From Nonomuraea cavernae (GTDB taxonomy: Bacteria; Actinomycetota; Actinomycetes; Streptosporangiales; Streptosporangiaceae), in assembly GCF_014646355.1 (NCBI RefSeq), contig NZ_BMNH01000019.1, positions 2,126 through 66,125 on the forward strand: a DNA stretch of 64,000 bases, given 5' to 3'. Under the pieces are notes generated by a model. That model had not been told where the DNA came from. It saw only the letters and a program-made list of their open reading frames with translations, and searched no databases. The position numbers were made by a program, and so were the translations under genes. Position 1 is the stretch's first letter. Each line of letters starts with the position of its first letter. This document shows, piece by piece, positions 17,372 to 26,597 of this stretch.

Positions 17372-17517
17372 GTTAAGGGAGGGGAGTATCCCTTCGCGGC
17401 AGCCTCGTCATCACGGTGTAGCCCCGCTCCACGGGGCCCCCGGGGCTGCCGGTCCGCGTGTTCGGCGGGCGGGAGAGACCTCCGGCAGTTTTTCTCGCAT
17501 GCCGGAGGTTTAGTCAC
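17372..17517 (+). promoter_or_regulatory. yybP-ykoY (Mn2+) riboswitch with anti-Shine-Dalgarno platform
   Basis: The leader has the family's conserved blocks in order: GGGGAGTATCCC (17381-17392), CGTCATCA (17405-17412), CCCGGGGCTGCCGG (17439-17452) and GAGAGACC (17473-17480). P1 can form by GGAGG 17378-17382 with CCTCC 17479-17483. The same CCTCC starts a 9-bp hairpin CCTCCGGCA (17479-17487) with TGCCGGAGG (17500-17508), which buries the GGAGG ribosome site (17504-17508) of the GTG at 17518. The two pairings exclude each other, so ligand binding would free translation. This is the classic regulator of terC/alx-type genes. Confidence 0.92.
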
Positions 17518-18504
17518 GTGAGCGTACCCTTGTGGGCTTGGATCGCCGTGATCGGCGGTCTGCTGGTCATCCTCGCCGTCGATCTGTGGATAGTCGACCG
17601 GGGCGAGGCCCGCGAATTCTCGATGCGGCAGGCCGGTTACTGGGTCACGTTCTACATCACGCTGGCCGCCGCCTTCGGCGTGGTGCTCTGGATGACGGCG
17701 GGTGCCGCCAAGGCGGGTGAGTTCTTCGCCGGTTACATCACTGAATACAGCCTGAGTGTCGACAACCTGTTCATCTTCTTCATCATCATGAGCCGGTTCG
17801 CGGTGCCGAAGGCCTACCAGCACAAGGTGCTGCTCATCGGCATCCTGCTCGCACTGGTCATGCGCGGCATCTTCATCGCCCTCGGCGCCGCCGCCCTCGA
17901 GCGGTTCAGCTGGCTGTTCTACGTGTTCGGTGTGTTCCTCATCTACACCGCGGTCAACATCGTGCGCGGGCACATGAAGGGTGACGACGAGGGGGACTTC
18001 AACGAGAACGTGCTGCTCAGGTGGGTGCGCAAGGCGTTCCCGACGACCGAGGGATACGTCGGCTCCAAGATCACCGTGAAGATCGACGGCAAGCGCATGG
18101 TCACGCCCATGCTGATCGTGATGATCGCCATCGGCTCCACCGACCTGTTGTTCGCGCTCGACTCGATTCCGGCGATCTTCGGCCTCACCACCGACCCGTT
18201 CGTGGTGTTCACCGCCAACGCGTTCGCCCTGATGGGCCTGCGTCAGCTGTACTTCCTGCTCGGCGGGCTGCTGCAGCGCCTGGTTTACATCAGCTACGGT
18301 CTCGCGTTCATCCTCGGGTTCATCGGGGTTAAGCTGATATCGGAGGCCTTGCACGCCAGTGGGGTTTCCTGGGCGCCCGAAATCCCCATCTGGTTGTCGC
18401 TCACTGTCATCGGCAGCACCATGGTCATCACCACTGTGGCCAGCTTGGTCAAGGCCCGCGCAGACGCGCGCAGGAGCGAGGAAAGCAGCCCTACCAGGGG
18501 CTAG
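17518..18504 (+). CDS. TerC-family integral membrane metal protein
   Basis: 328 aa with 7-9 membrane helices. It keeps the acidic membrane motifs EYSLSVDNLFIFF and STDLLFALDSIPAIFG typical of TerC/Alx, now regarded as manganese exporters or metal suppliers to exoenzymes. GTG 17518 is chosen because the riboswitch-controlled GGAGG lies 9 nt upstream; frame extension to 17458 lies inside the riboswitch. The linked Mn2+ riboswitch strongly supports a role in manganese homeostasis. Single-gene unit. Confidence 0.92.
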   Translation: MSVPLWAWIAVIGGLLVILAVDLWIVDRGEAREFSMRQAGYWVTFYITLAAAFGVVLWMTAGAAKAGEFFAGYITEYSLSVDNLFIFFIIMSRFAVPKAYQHKVLLIGILLALVMRGIFIALGAAALERFSWLFYVFGVFLIYTAVNIVRGHMKGDDEGDFNENVLLRWVRKAFPTTEGYVGSKITVKIDGKRMVTPMLIVMIAIGSTDLLFALDSIPAIFGLTTDPFVVFTANAFALMGLRQLYFLLGGLLQRLVYISYGLAFILGFIGVKLISEALHASGVSWAPEIPIWLSLTVIGSTMVITTVASLVKARADARRSEESSPTRG

Positions 18505-18519
18505 CTAAATGGCTTTCGA

Positions 18520-18585
18520 GGCGCTTTGCTTGTGTAGTTCCGCCGTGTAATAGTTGCTGACCCCGTAACATCACGGCAAAGCGCC
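18520..18585. repeat. Long-range inverted repeat between terC and psd
   Basis: A perfect 10-bp inverted repeat (GGCGCTTTGC 18520-18529, GCAAAGCGCC 18576-18585) encloses a second pair CCGTG 18543-18547 / CACGG 18572-18576. It could be the terC terminator, the psd leader structure, or both. No riboswitch class is recognised. Confidence 0.55.
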
Positions 18586-18612
18586 CAGTCCAGCCACCAC
18601 CAAAGGTTGTCC

Positions 18613-19254
18613 GTGTCAGACGATTCTGCCCAGTCGAACCGCCTCAGACTCGCGCGCGGGGTGTCCCCGTGGCTCATCCCCACGGTGGCCGCGGCGGCCG
18701 CCACCGCGTTGCTGACGCGCCGGGACCGGCGATGGGCGCTCGCGGCGCTGCCGCTGGGCGCGCTCACCGGCGGCATGCTCTGGTTCTTCCGTGACCCCGA
18801 CCGCACGCCAGGCGAGGGGCGCGTCCTGTCGCCGGCCGACGGGGTCGTGCAGAGCATCGACCCCTGGCCCGACGGCCGCACCCGTGTCGCGATTTTCATG
18901 AGCCCGCTGAACGTGCACGTCAACCGAGCCCCTCTTGCGGGAAATGTCGTGTCCGTGCAGCATGTGGCGGGTGGCTTCCTGCCGGCTTTCAACAAGGACA
19001 GCGACCAGAACGAACGCGTGGTGTGGCATTTCGACACCGCGCTCGGTGACATCGAGATGGTGCAGATCGCGGGCGCGGTGGCGCGCAGGATCGTGCCGTA
19101 TCTGAGCGCGGGTGCCAAAGTCGCGCAGACCGACCGCATCGGCCTCATCAGGTTCGGTTCCAGGGTCGACATCTACCTTCCCGAAGGGATCTCTCCCGCG
19201 GTGTCCGTGGGCGAGAAGACGATTGCGGGGGTGACCAGAATTGACCACGGCTGA
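18613..19254 (+). CDS. psd: Phosphatidylserine decarboxylase proenzyme
   Basis: 213 aa, the short archaeal/actinobacterial type. The autocleavage site is RFGSRVD (G182-S183), where Ser becomes the pyruvoyl cofactor. SPADGVVQSI and FMSPLNVHVNRAP are family motifs. One or two N-terminal membrane segments (about 15-55) precede the catalytic part. GTG 18613 follows AAAGG by 6 nt. It converts phosphatidylserine to phosphatidylethanolamine at the membrane and overlaps pssA, which makes its substrate. Confidence 0.93.
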   Translation: MSDDSAQSNRLRLARGVSPWLIPTVAAAAATALLTRRDRRWALAALPLGALTGGMLWFFRDPDRTPGEGRVLSPADGVVQSIDPWPDGRTRVAIFMSPLNVHVNRAPLAGNVVSVQHVAGGFLPAFNKDSDQNERVVWHFDTALGDIEMVQIAGAVARRIVPYLSAGAKVAQTDRIGLIRFGSRVDIYLPEGISPAVSVGEKTIAGVTRIDHG

Positions 19255-20065
19255 TGCCGGCAGTTGGCAGGAGGAAGAGGAAGAACTCCGGGGCCCGGTC
19301 GGAAAAGCGTTCCGGCTCTCGGCCGCCGACTCTCTCTCCCTGGGCAACGCCCTCTGCGGTTTTCTCGCGGTCTGTGTTCTGGCCTCCTCCGCCATCCAGT
19401 CGCTCAAGGACGGCGGTGACTTCACCCCCGCGCCGAGCTACTTCGCGACCGCGGTGGTGCTGCTGTTGATCGGTGCCACCTGTGACCTGTTCGACGGTCT
19501 GGTCGCGCGCCGGTTCCGTGCCTCCGCGATGGGCGCCGAGCTCGACAACCTCGCCGACGTGATCAGTTTCGGGTTCGCTCCCGCGTTCATGGTCGTGATC
19601 TGGGGCGGCTTCACGCACCAGGTGCCGTTCGTCGCGGTGCTGGCCGCCGCGGGTGCCGTGCTCGTCGCGGGAGTCGTACGCCTGGCCAGGTTCGCCTGTG
19701 TCAAGACCAAGAGCGGCGACTTCATGGGGCTGCCCATCCCGATGGGCGCCATGACCGTGATCTCCATCGTGCTGCTGTTCGAGCCCAGCATCTACGCGCT
19801 GCTGGCGGTGCTCGGCGTCGCCTGGCTGATGGTCAGCCGCATCGAGTATCCCAAGCCCAAGGGGCAGCTCGCCGCGGTCGTCCTCGGATGGATCATGGTG
19901 AACGTCGCATTCCTCGCCTTCTGGGTGGCGCGGCCGGAGGGTGGTGACCTGCCCATCATGATCGGCGCCTCCATGCAGATCGCGTTGGTGGCGGCGATCC
20001 CGCTCCGGATGCTGTTCTACAAGCGGTCGCAGCGCAGGGAAGCCGAGCGGGTCATCAGCAACTAA
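19241..20065 (+). CDS. pssA: CDP-diacylglycerol-serine O-phosphatidyltransferase
   Basis: 274 aa, about 8 membrane helices. The CDP-alcohol phosphatidyltransferase signature is complete: D85-G86-x2-A89-R90-x7-G98-x3-D102-x3-D106. The start appears to be TTG 19241, overlapping psd by 14 nt, with a GGGGGTGA stretch upstream. No in-frame ATG or GTG precedes the catalytic region. It makes phosphatidylserine for Psd. Confidence 0.9.
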   Translation: MTTADAGSWQEEEEELRGPVGKAFRLSAADSLSLGNALCGFLAVCVLASSAIQSLKDGGDFTPAPSYFATAVVLLLIGATCDLFDGLVARRFRASAMGAELDNLADVISFGFAPAFMVVIWGGFTHQVPFVAVLAAAGAVLVAGVVRLARFACVKTKSGDFMGLPIPMGAMTVISIVLLFEPSIYALLAVLGVAWLMVSRIEYPKPKGQLAAVVLGWIMVNVAFLAFWVARPEGGDLPIMIGASMQIALVAAIPLRMLFYKRSQRREAERVISN

Positions 20066-20101
20066 GGCGATTTTTCGGCCTTCTTCGGCTTTGATGGAGC
20101 C

Positions 20102-20374
20102 ATGTCGGCCATGCCGCGCGAGCACACGCGCACGTACTTCCTCGGCAAACTGGCCCAGGAGCTCGAAGCCCGCGGGCTGACCGCCATCCTGCGCGCTCAT
20201 CCGCCCGCGCTGCGGATCAGCGACCCGGACACCGCGATCCTCGCCGAGACCGTCGACTGCGTGCCGCTGGCCGACGGATGGTTCTACCGCTGGTCGTGGG
20301 GCGAGGTCGTCGGGCTCGCCGACGACCCCGCGCTCGCGGCCCAGCGGATCGCCAAGGTTCTCGCCGGGCGCTGA
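20102..20374 (+). CDS. Hypothetical 90-aa protein
   Basis: Short alpha/beta-looking protein with a Trp-rich motif (DGWFYRWSWGE) and a C-terminal AAQRIAKVLAGR helix. Similar small proteins are found beside DNA-binding regulators in actinomycetes (from memory), but here there is no such neighbour. Codon use is typical of the genome. Function unknown. It converges on the MBL hydrolase gene with 1 nt between the stops. Confidence 0.65.
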   Translation: MSAMPREHTRTYFLGKLAQELEARGLTAILRAHPPALRISDPDTAILAETVDCVPLADGWFYRWSWGEVVGLADDPALAAQRIAKVLAGR

Positions 20375-20375
20375 G

Positions 20376-21032
20376 CTACCAGCCCCGCTCCTTCCACTCC
20401 TGGAGCGAGGGGCGCTCGGCGCCGAGCGTGGTGTCCTTGCCGTGGCCCGGGTAGACCCAGGTCTCGTCGGGCAGCCGGTCGAAGACGCGCTCCACCACGT
20501 CGGTGTAGAGCTGGGTGAAACGCTCGGGGTCGTTCCACGTGTTGCCCACCCCGCCGGGGAAGAGCGAGTCGCCGGTGAACAGGTGCAGGTCGGAGCCACC
20601 CCCGTCGTAGAGCAGCGCGATCGCGCCCGGCGTGTGACCGCGCAGGTGGATCACCTCAAGGGTGACCACGCCGACCGTGATGCGGTCGCCGTGCTCCACG
20701 GTGCGGTCGGCGGGCAGCGGCAGCGCGGCCGCGTCGAGCGGATGCACGAGCACCTTGGCGCCCGTCACCTTGACCACCTGCTCCAGCGCCTGCCAGTGGT
20801 CGCCGTGCTGGTGGGTCGTGACCACCGAACTGATCGGCTGGTCGGAGATCAGGGCCAGCAGCCGGTCGGCCTCCGCGGCCGCGTCGATGAGCAGCCCGTC
20901 GCCGGTCTCGACACAGCGCAGCAGGTAGGCGTTGTTGTCATAAGGCCCGACTGCCAGCTTGTAGATCGTCAGCTTGGCCAGCTCGCGGACGTCGGCGGGA
21001 CCGCCGACCTGGACGTCGCCTGTGTAGGTCAT
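20376..21032 (-). CDS. Glyoxalase II-like MBL hydrolase
   Basis: 218 aa. The metal motif THQHGDHWQALE (HxHxDH), HLRGHTPGAIALL, FTGDSLFPGG and WVYPGHGKDT are glyoxalase-II-type ligands. In actinomycetes such enzymes hydrolyse thioesters, possibly of mycothiol. The ATG overlaps the stop of the upstream mycothiol-dependent-type enzyme by 4 nt, so the two probably act in one detoxification step (inference). Confidence 0.85.
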   Translation of the reverse strand: MTYTGDVQVGGPADVRELAKLTIYKLAVGPYDNNAYLLRCVETGDGLLIDAAAEADRLLALISDQPISSVVTTHQHGDHWQALEQVVKVTGAKVLVHPLDAAALPLPADRTVEHGDRITVGVVTLEVIHLRGHTPGAIALLYDGGGSDLHLFTGDSLFPGGVGNTWNDPERFTQLYTDVVERVFDRLPDETWVYPGHGKDTTLGAERPSLQEWKERGW

Positions 21033-21823
21033 GGATAGTCCTTCGGGGGCGTCTCGGGCAGATCAGCGGGAGCGAGCGTCGTCAGCCACGGCGGCGGCGC
21101 CGGGACGGTCGCCGGGCCGGGCCCGGACCGTTGCCCCGCCAACACCACCCTAACCCCCCGCCCGTCGGACCTGCCCGTGAGCCAGGCCAGTAGGTCGGCC
21201 TGCAGGCCTTCCACCGCCGGTCCGTCGCCGAGTCCCCGCCAGGTGCCGGTCGGCGTCCCGTCCGCGCCGAGCATCCTGATCTCGCTGACCGGGCTTCGCT
21301 CGTACGGCCATGTCCGCAGGCAGTCGTGCAGCTCACGCGTGACGAACGGCCCGGACCAGTCGGCCGGCCCGAAGCCGGCGTCGAGGTCGACGTGGTGCAT
21401 GCCGATCTCGCGCAGCCGCCTGACCAGGATGTACCAGGCGGGATGCGACGTCGGGCGCAGGCCGGCGACCGGTGCGGACCAGGCCTCCCCGGGCAGCCCG
21501 TCGATGGCCGCGGTCAGGCGGGCGGCGCTGTCCTCCAGATCCGCCAGCTGCTCGGCGGCCCCCCGGCCGGCTCCGGCCTCGATCCCGGCCTGCCTGGCGT
21601 CGGGGGTCGCGTACTGTGGTGTCTTGACGCCGGTCCTGGCCCAGGTGAGCAGGTTGACGTGGCTGTCGGCGTTCCGGGCCACGTGGGTCAGGACGTGCCC
21701 TCTCGTCCAGCCGGGGAGACGGGAGGGGGCGGAGACGTCGCCGTCGGACAGGGTCGCCGCCGTGGCCAGCAGGTGACGGGTGGCGTCGGCCAGCTCGGCC
21801 TTCAGCGCAGGAATAACTGTCAT
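21029..21823 (-). CDS. Maleylpyruvate-isomerase-family mycothiol-dependent enzyme
   Basis: 264 aa DinB/MDMPI-fold protein. The N-terminal half is the metal-binding domain (LPGWTRGHVLTHVARNADS, with later REIGMHHVDLDAG); the C-terminal part matches the small MDMPI C-terminal domain. The family includes mycothiol-dependent maleylpyruvate isomerase and S-transferases. It is first in a two-gene minus-strand operon with the glyoxalase II-like gene. Substrate unknown. Confidence 0.83.
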   Translation of the reverse strand: MTVIPALKAELADATRHLLATAATLSDGDVSAPSRLPGWTRGHVLTHVARNADSHVNLLTWARTGVKTPQYATPDARQAGIEAGAGRGAAEQLADLEDSAARLTAAIDGLPGEAWSAPVAGLRPTSHPAWYILVRRLREIGMHHVDLDAGFGPADWSGPFVTRELHDCLRTWPYERSPVSEIRMLGADGTPTGTWRGLGDGPAVEGLQADLLAWLTGRSDGRGVRVVLAGQRSGPGPATVPAPPPWLTTLAPADLPETPPKDYP

Positions 21824-21974
21824 GCCAGATATTTCATCACCTGAGGTGGAGCGTTGGCCCTGGCATAAAAGGCCAGGTCATGCGGTTGACTGGAGAAGGC
21901 ATCCTGCCGGGGTGGCGGGAGGCCGTAACCTGAGAGGGACGGATTTTCGGAGGGTGGACAGCGACCCGCCGAAA

Positions 21975-21997
21975 TTGTCGGAGCCCCCGTCTACCAT
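21975..21997 (+). promoter_or_regulatory. RecA-NDp (PafBC-type) promoter of uvrA
   Basis: TTGTCGGAG (21975-21983), an 8-nt spacer, then TACCAT (21992-21997). This matches the mycobacterial RecA-NDp consensus TTGTCRGTG-N8-TANNNT at all but one position. It implies LexA-independent, PafBC-dependent DNA-damage induction of uvrA. A leader of about 33 nt would result. Confidence 0.8.
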
Positions 21998-22036
21998 CCC
22001 CGTGGACCTATCCGCCTCTTCGACATCGGGATCACC

Positions 22037-24877
<2,841 letters not shown>

Positions 24878-24896
24878 CGGCCCCGTACGAGATCGT

Positions 24897-24933
24897 GACG
24901 CCGCCCGAGCCGGCCGACGAGGCGGGCGGCGTC
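24897..24933 (+). terminator. Terminator-like hairpin after uvrA
   Basis: A perfect 11-bp stem (24897-24907 with 24923-24933, arm GACGCCGCCCG) starts 20 nt after the uvrA stop. There is no T-run. A weaker GGCACC/GGTGCC inverted repeat lies just downstream. Confidence 0.6.
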
Positions 24934-24996
24934 CCGGCCCCTCGGGCACCACTCGGCCGTGCGCCACCCGATTCCGGGACCGAGGGGTGCCGCCCA

Positions 24997-25002
24997 TAAA
25001 GT
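24997..25002 (+). promoter_or_regulatory. Candidate -10 for the first Rieske gene
   Basis: TAAAGT (TANNNT) in the uvrA-Rieske gap. A start about 7 nt downstream gives a leader of roughly 80 nt before ATG 25090. The -35 is weak. Confidence 0.35.
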
Positions 25003-25089
25003 GAGGCGTGAAACTTCCTGACCTGCAGGGGATCAGGGCTGATGGGGGAGGGCCGGCAGCACATGAGGAGTTCGGAGCGGGGCTTCGCC

Positions 25090-25494
25090 ATGCCCGAGAT
25101 CGGGCGGCGTCAGGCGCTGGGAGTGGCCGGAGTGGCGGCGTGTGGCCTGGCGCTGGCCGGCTGCGGCGCGGACGCCGCCGAGCCGGAGCGAGCCCAGGGC
25201 ATCAAGGGCCAGGTCATCGCCAAGACGGCCGACGTGCCCGTCGGCGGCGGCACGGTCGTCGACCGGTGGAGGATCGTGGTCACCCAGCCCACCGAGGGCG
25301 TCTACAAGGCGTTCAGCGCGGTGTGCCCGCACCGCGGCTGCGCGGTCGGCCTGCCCAAGGAGAACGTCATGACCTGCCCGTGCCACGGCAGTGAGTTCGC
25401 GGCCGACACCGGCAAGGCCCTCACGGGCCCGGCGACCGGCCAGTTGACGGCCTACCAGGTCAAGGTCGAGGGCGACGGCATCGTGGTGGTGTGA
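25090..25494 (+). CDS. Rieske [2Fe-2S] lipoprotein 1
   Basis: 134 aa. A twin-arginine type signal (IGRRQALGVAGVAA) ends in lipobox L-A-G-C25, predicting a folded, lipid-anchored extracytoplasmic protein. The Rieske centre is C79-P-H81 and C96-P-C98-H99, with C84 and C98 as the usual disulfide. Domain length is that of a minimal Rieske fold without an oxygenase or bc1 anchor. ATG 25090 is chosen because the Tat signal starts there; in-frame ATGs at 25042 and 25063 exist. Electron-transfer role inferred; partner unknown. Confidence 0.85.
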   Translation: MPEIGRRQALGVAGVAACGLALAGCGADAAEPERAQGIKGQVIAKTADVPVGGGTVVDRWRIVVTQPTEGVYKAFSAVCPHRGCAVGLPKENVMTCPCHGSEFAADTGKALTGPATGQLTAYQVKVEGDGIVVV

Positions 25495-25598
25495 ACCGGT
25501 AATTGTGCGTGGTTCCTGGGATCGGCTCACGGCAGGCTGAACCAGCCTGAGGGCGCTGGCCGTACCTGTAGTGAGACCCGAACCTGGGAGGACCGACC

Positions 25599-26048
25599 AT
25601 GACCGAAACGACGCGCCGGACAGTGGTGCTCGGAGCCGGAAGCGCGGGGCTCGCCGCGGTGCTGACCGCGTGTGCGAGCTACGGCGATCCCGCGACACAG
25701 GCGAGTGCCGAGCCACTGCCCGAGGAGCCGTCGTCCGCGGCGCCGAAGAAGAAGGCGAAGGCGAAGCCGCTGGCCGCCACCTCCGACATTCCCTCGGGTG
25801 GCGGGAAGATCTTCGAGAGCCAGAAGGTGGTCGTCACCCAGCCACAGGAGGGTGAGTTCAGGGCGTTCAGCGCGGTGTGCACCCACCAGGGCTGCACGGT
25901 GGCCAGTGTCTCCAACGGGACGATCAACTGCCCGTGCCACGGCAGCAAGTTCGACATCGCCGACGGATCGGTGGCCGGTGGACCCGCCGGCGATCCGCTG
26001 CCCGAAAAGAAAATCAAGGTGGACGGCGACACGATCATGCTCGCTTGA
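25599..26048 (+). CDS. Rieske [2Fe-2S] lipoprotein 2
   Basis: 149 aa paralogue of the preceding gene. Tat-like TTRRTVVLGAGSAG, lipobox L-T-A-C25, then a Lys/Pro/Ala-rich linker (residues 35-58). Rieske ligands C94-T-H96 and C111-P-C113-H114, disulfide partner C99. A good GGGAGG site lies upstream of ATG 25599. About 100 nt from its upstream paralogue. Confidence 0.88.
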   Translation: MTETTRRTVVLGAGSAGLAAVLTACASYGDPATQASAEPLPEEPSSAAPKKKAKAKPLAATSDIPSGGGKIFESQKVVVTQPQEGEFRAFSAVCTHQGCTVASVSNGTINCPCHGSKFDIADGSVAGGPAGDPLPEKKIKVDGDTIMLA

Positions 26049-26093
26049 GGCGTCTTTCATGAATTTCTCACCTGCGTGCGGTTTCGTGGTCGC

Positions 26094-26525
26094 ATGGCAG
26101 ATGACCTTCAGAGCCGCCGGGCGGTGATCGCGGGTGTGGGCGCCGGTGGCCTGGCGCTCGCGCTCACCGCCTGCGGGGCGGACACCGACACTCCGGACGA
26201 CGCGGTTGCGGCCGGTCCGGCGAAGTCCGGCGCGCCGGGTGGTGCGCTGGGCAGGACCGCCGACATCCCGGTGGGCGGGGGAACGGTCTTCAAGGAGCAG
26301 AAGATCGTAGTGACGCAGCCCACCGCTGGTGACTTCAAGGCGTTCACCGCCGTCTGCACCCACCAGGGCTGCACGGTCGCGAGCGTCGCCAACGGCCTGA
26401 TCCAGTGCCCGTGCCACGGCGGCAAGTACAAGATCGAGGACGGATCGGTGGCGGGCGGACCGCCCAAGGGGCCGCTCGCCGAGACGGCGATCAAAGTGGA
26501 GGGCGACCAGATCACCCTGGCCTGA
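26094..26525 (+). CDS. Rieske [2Fe-2S] lipoprotein 3
   Basis: 143 aa, third tandem paralogue and closest to number 2 (both have SAVCTHQGC/TAVCTHQGC and GSVAGGP). Tat signal LQSRRAVIAGVGAGG, lipobox L-T-A-C27. All four cluster ligands and both disulfide cysteines are kept. Start ATG 26094 preferred; GTG 26076 adds six residues. It ends before a strong hairpin terminator. Confidence 0.87.
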   Translation: MADDLQSRRAVIAGVGAGGLALALTACGADTDTPDDAVAAGPAKSGAPGGALGRTADIPVGGGTVFKEQKIVVTQPTAGDFKAFTAVCTHQGCTVASVANGLIQCPCHGGKYKIEDGSVAGGPPKGPLAETAIKVEGDQITLA

Positions 26526-26530
26526 CCTCG

Positions 26531-26565
26531 GGCCCGCCGTACCAAGGCAGAGCGTACGGCGGGCC
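26531..26565 (+). terminator. Strong hairpin terminator after Rieske cluster
   Basis: Perfect 12-bp stem (26531-26542 with 26554-26565, arm GGCCCGCCGTAC) followed by TTCCT. It sits 5 nt after the stop and 3 nt before the uvrC promoter, insulating the two units. Confidence 0.8.
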
Positions 26566-26568
26566 TTC

Positions 26569-26591
26569 CTGTCGGTGTGGCCCGTTAGGCT
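26569..26591 (+). promoter_or_regulatory. RecA-NDp (PafBC-type) promoter of uvrC
   Basis: CTGTCGGTG (26569-26577), 8-nt spacer, TAGGCT (26586-26591): one mismatch from TTGTCRGTG-N8-TANNNT. The -10 ends 6 nt before GTG 26598, so the transcript is probably leaderless. Confidence 0.8.
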
Positions 26592-26597
26592 TTGGTC

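Noticed and set aside
17458..17517. Upstream extension of terC to 17458
   Set aside because: Lies within the riboswitch and expression platform; GTG 17518 has the regulated ribosome site.
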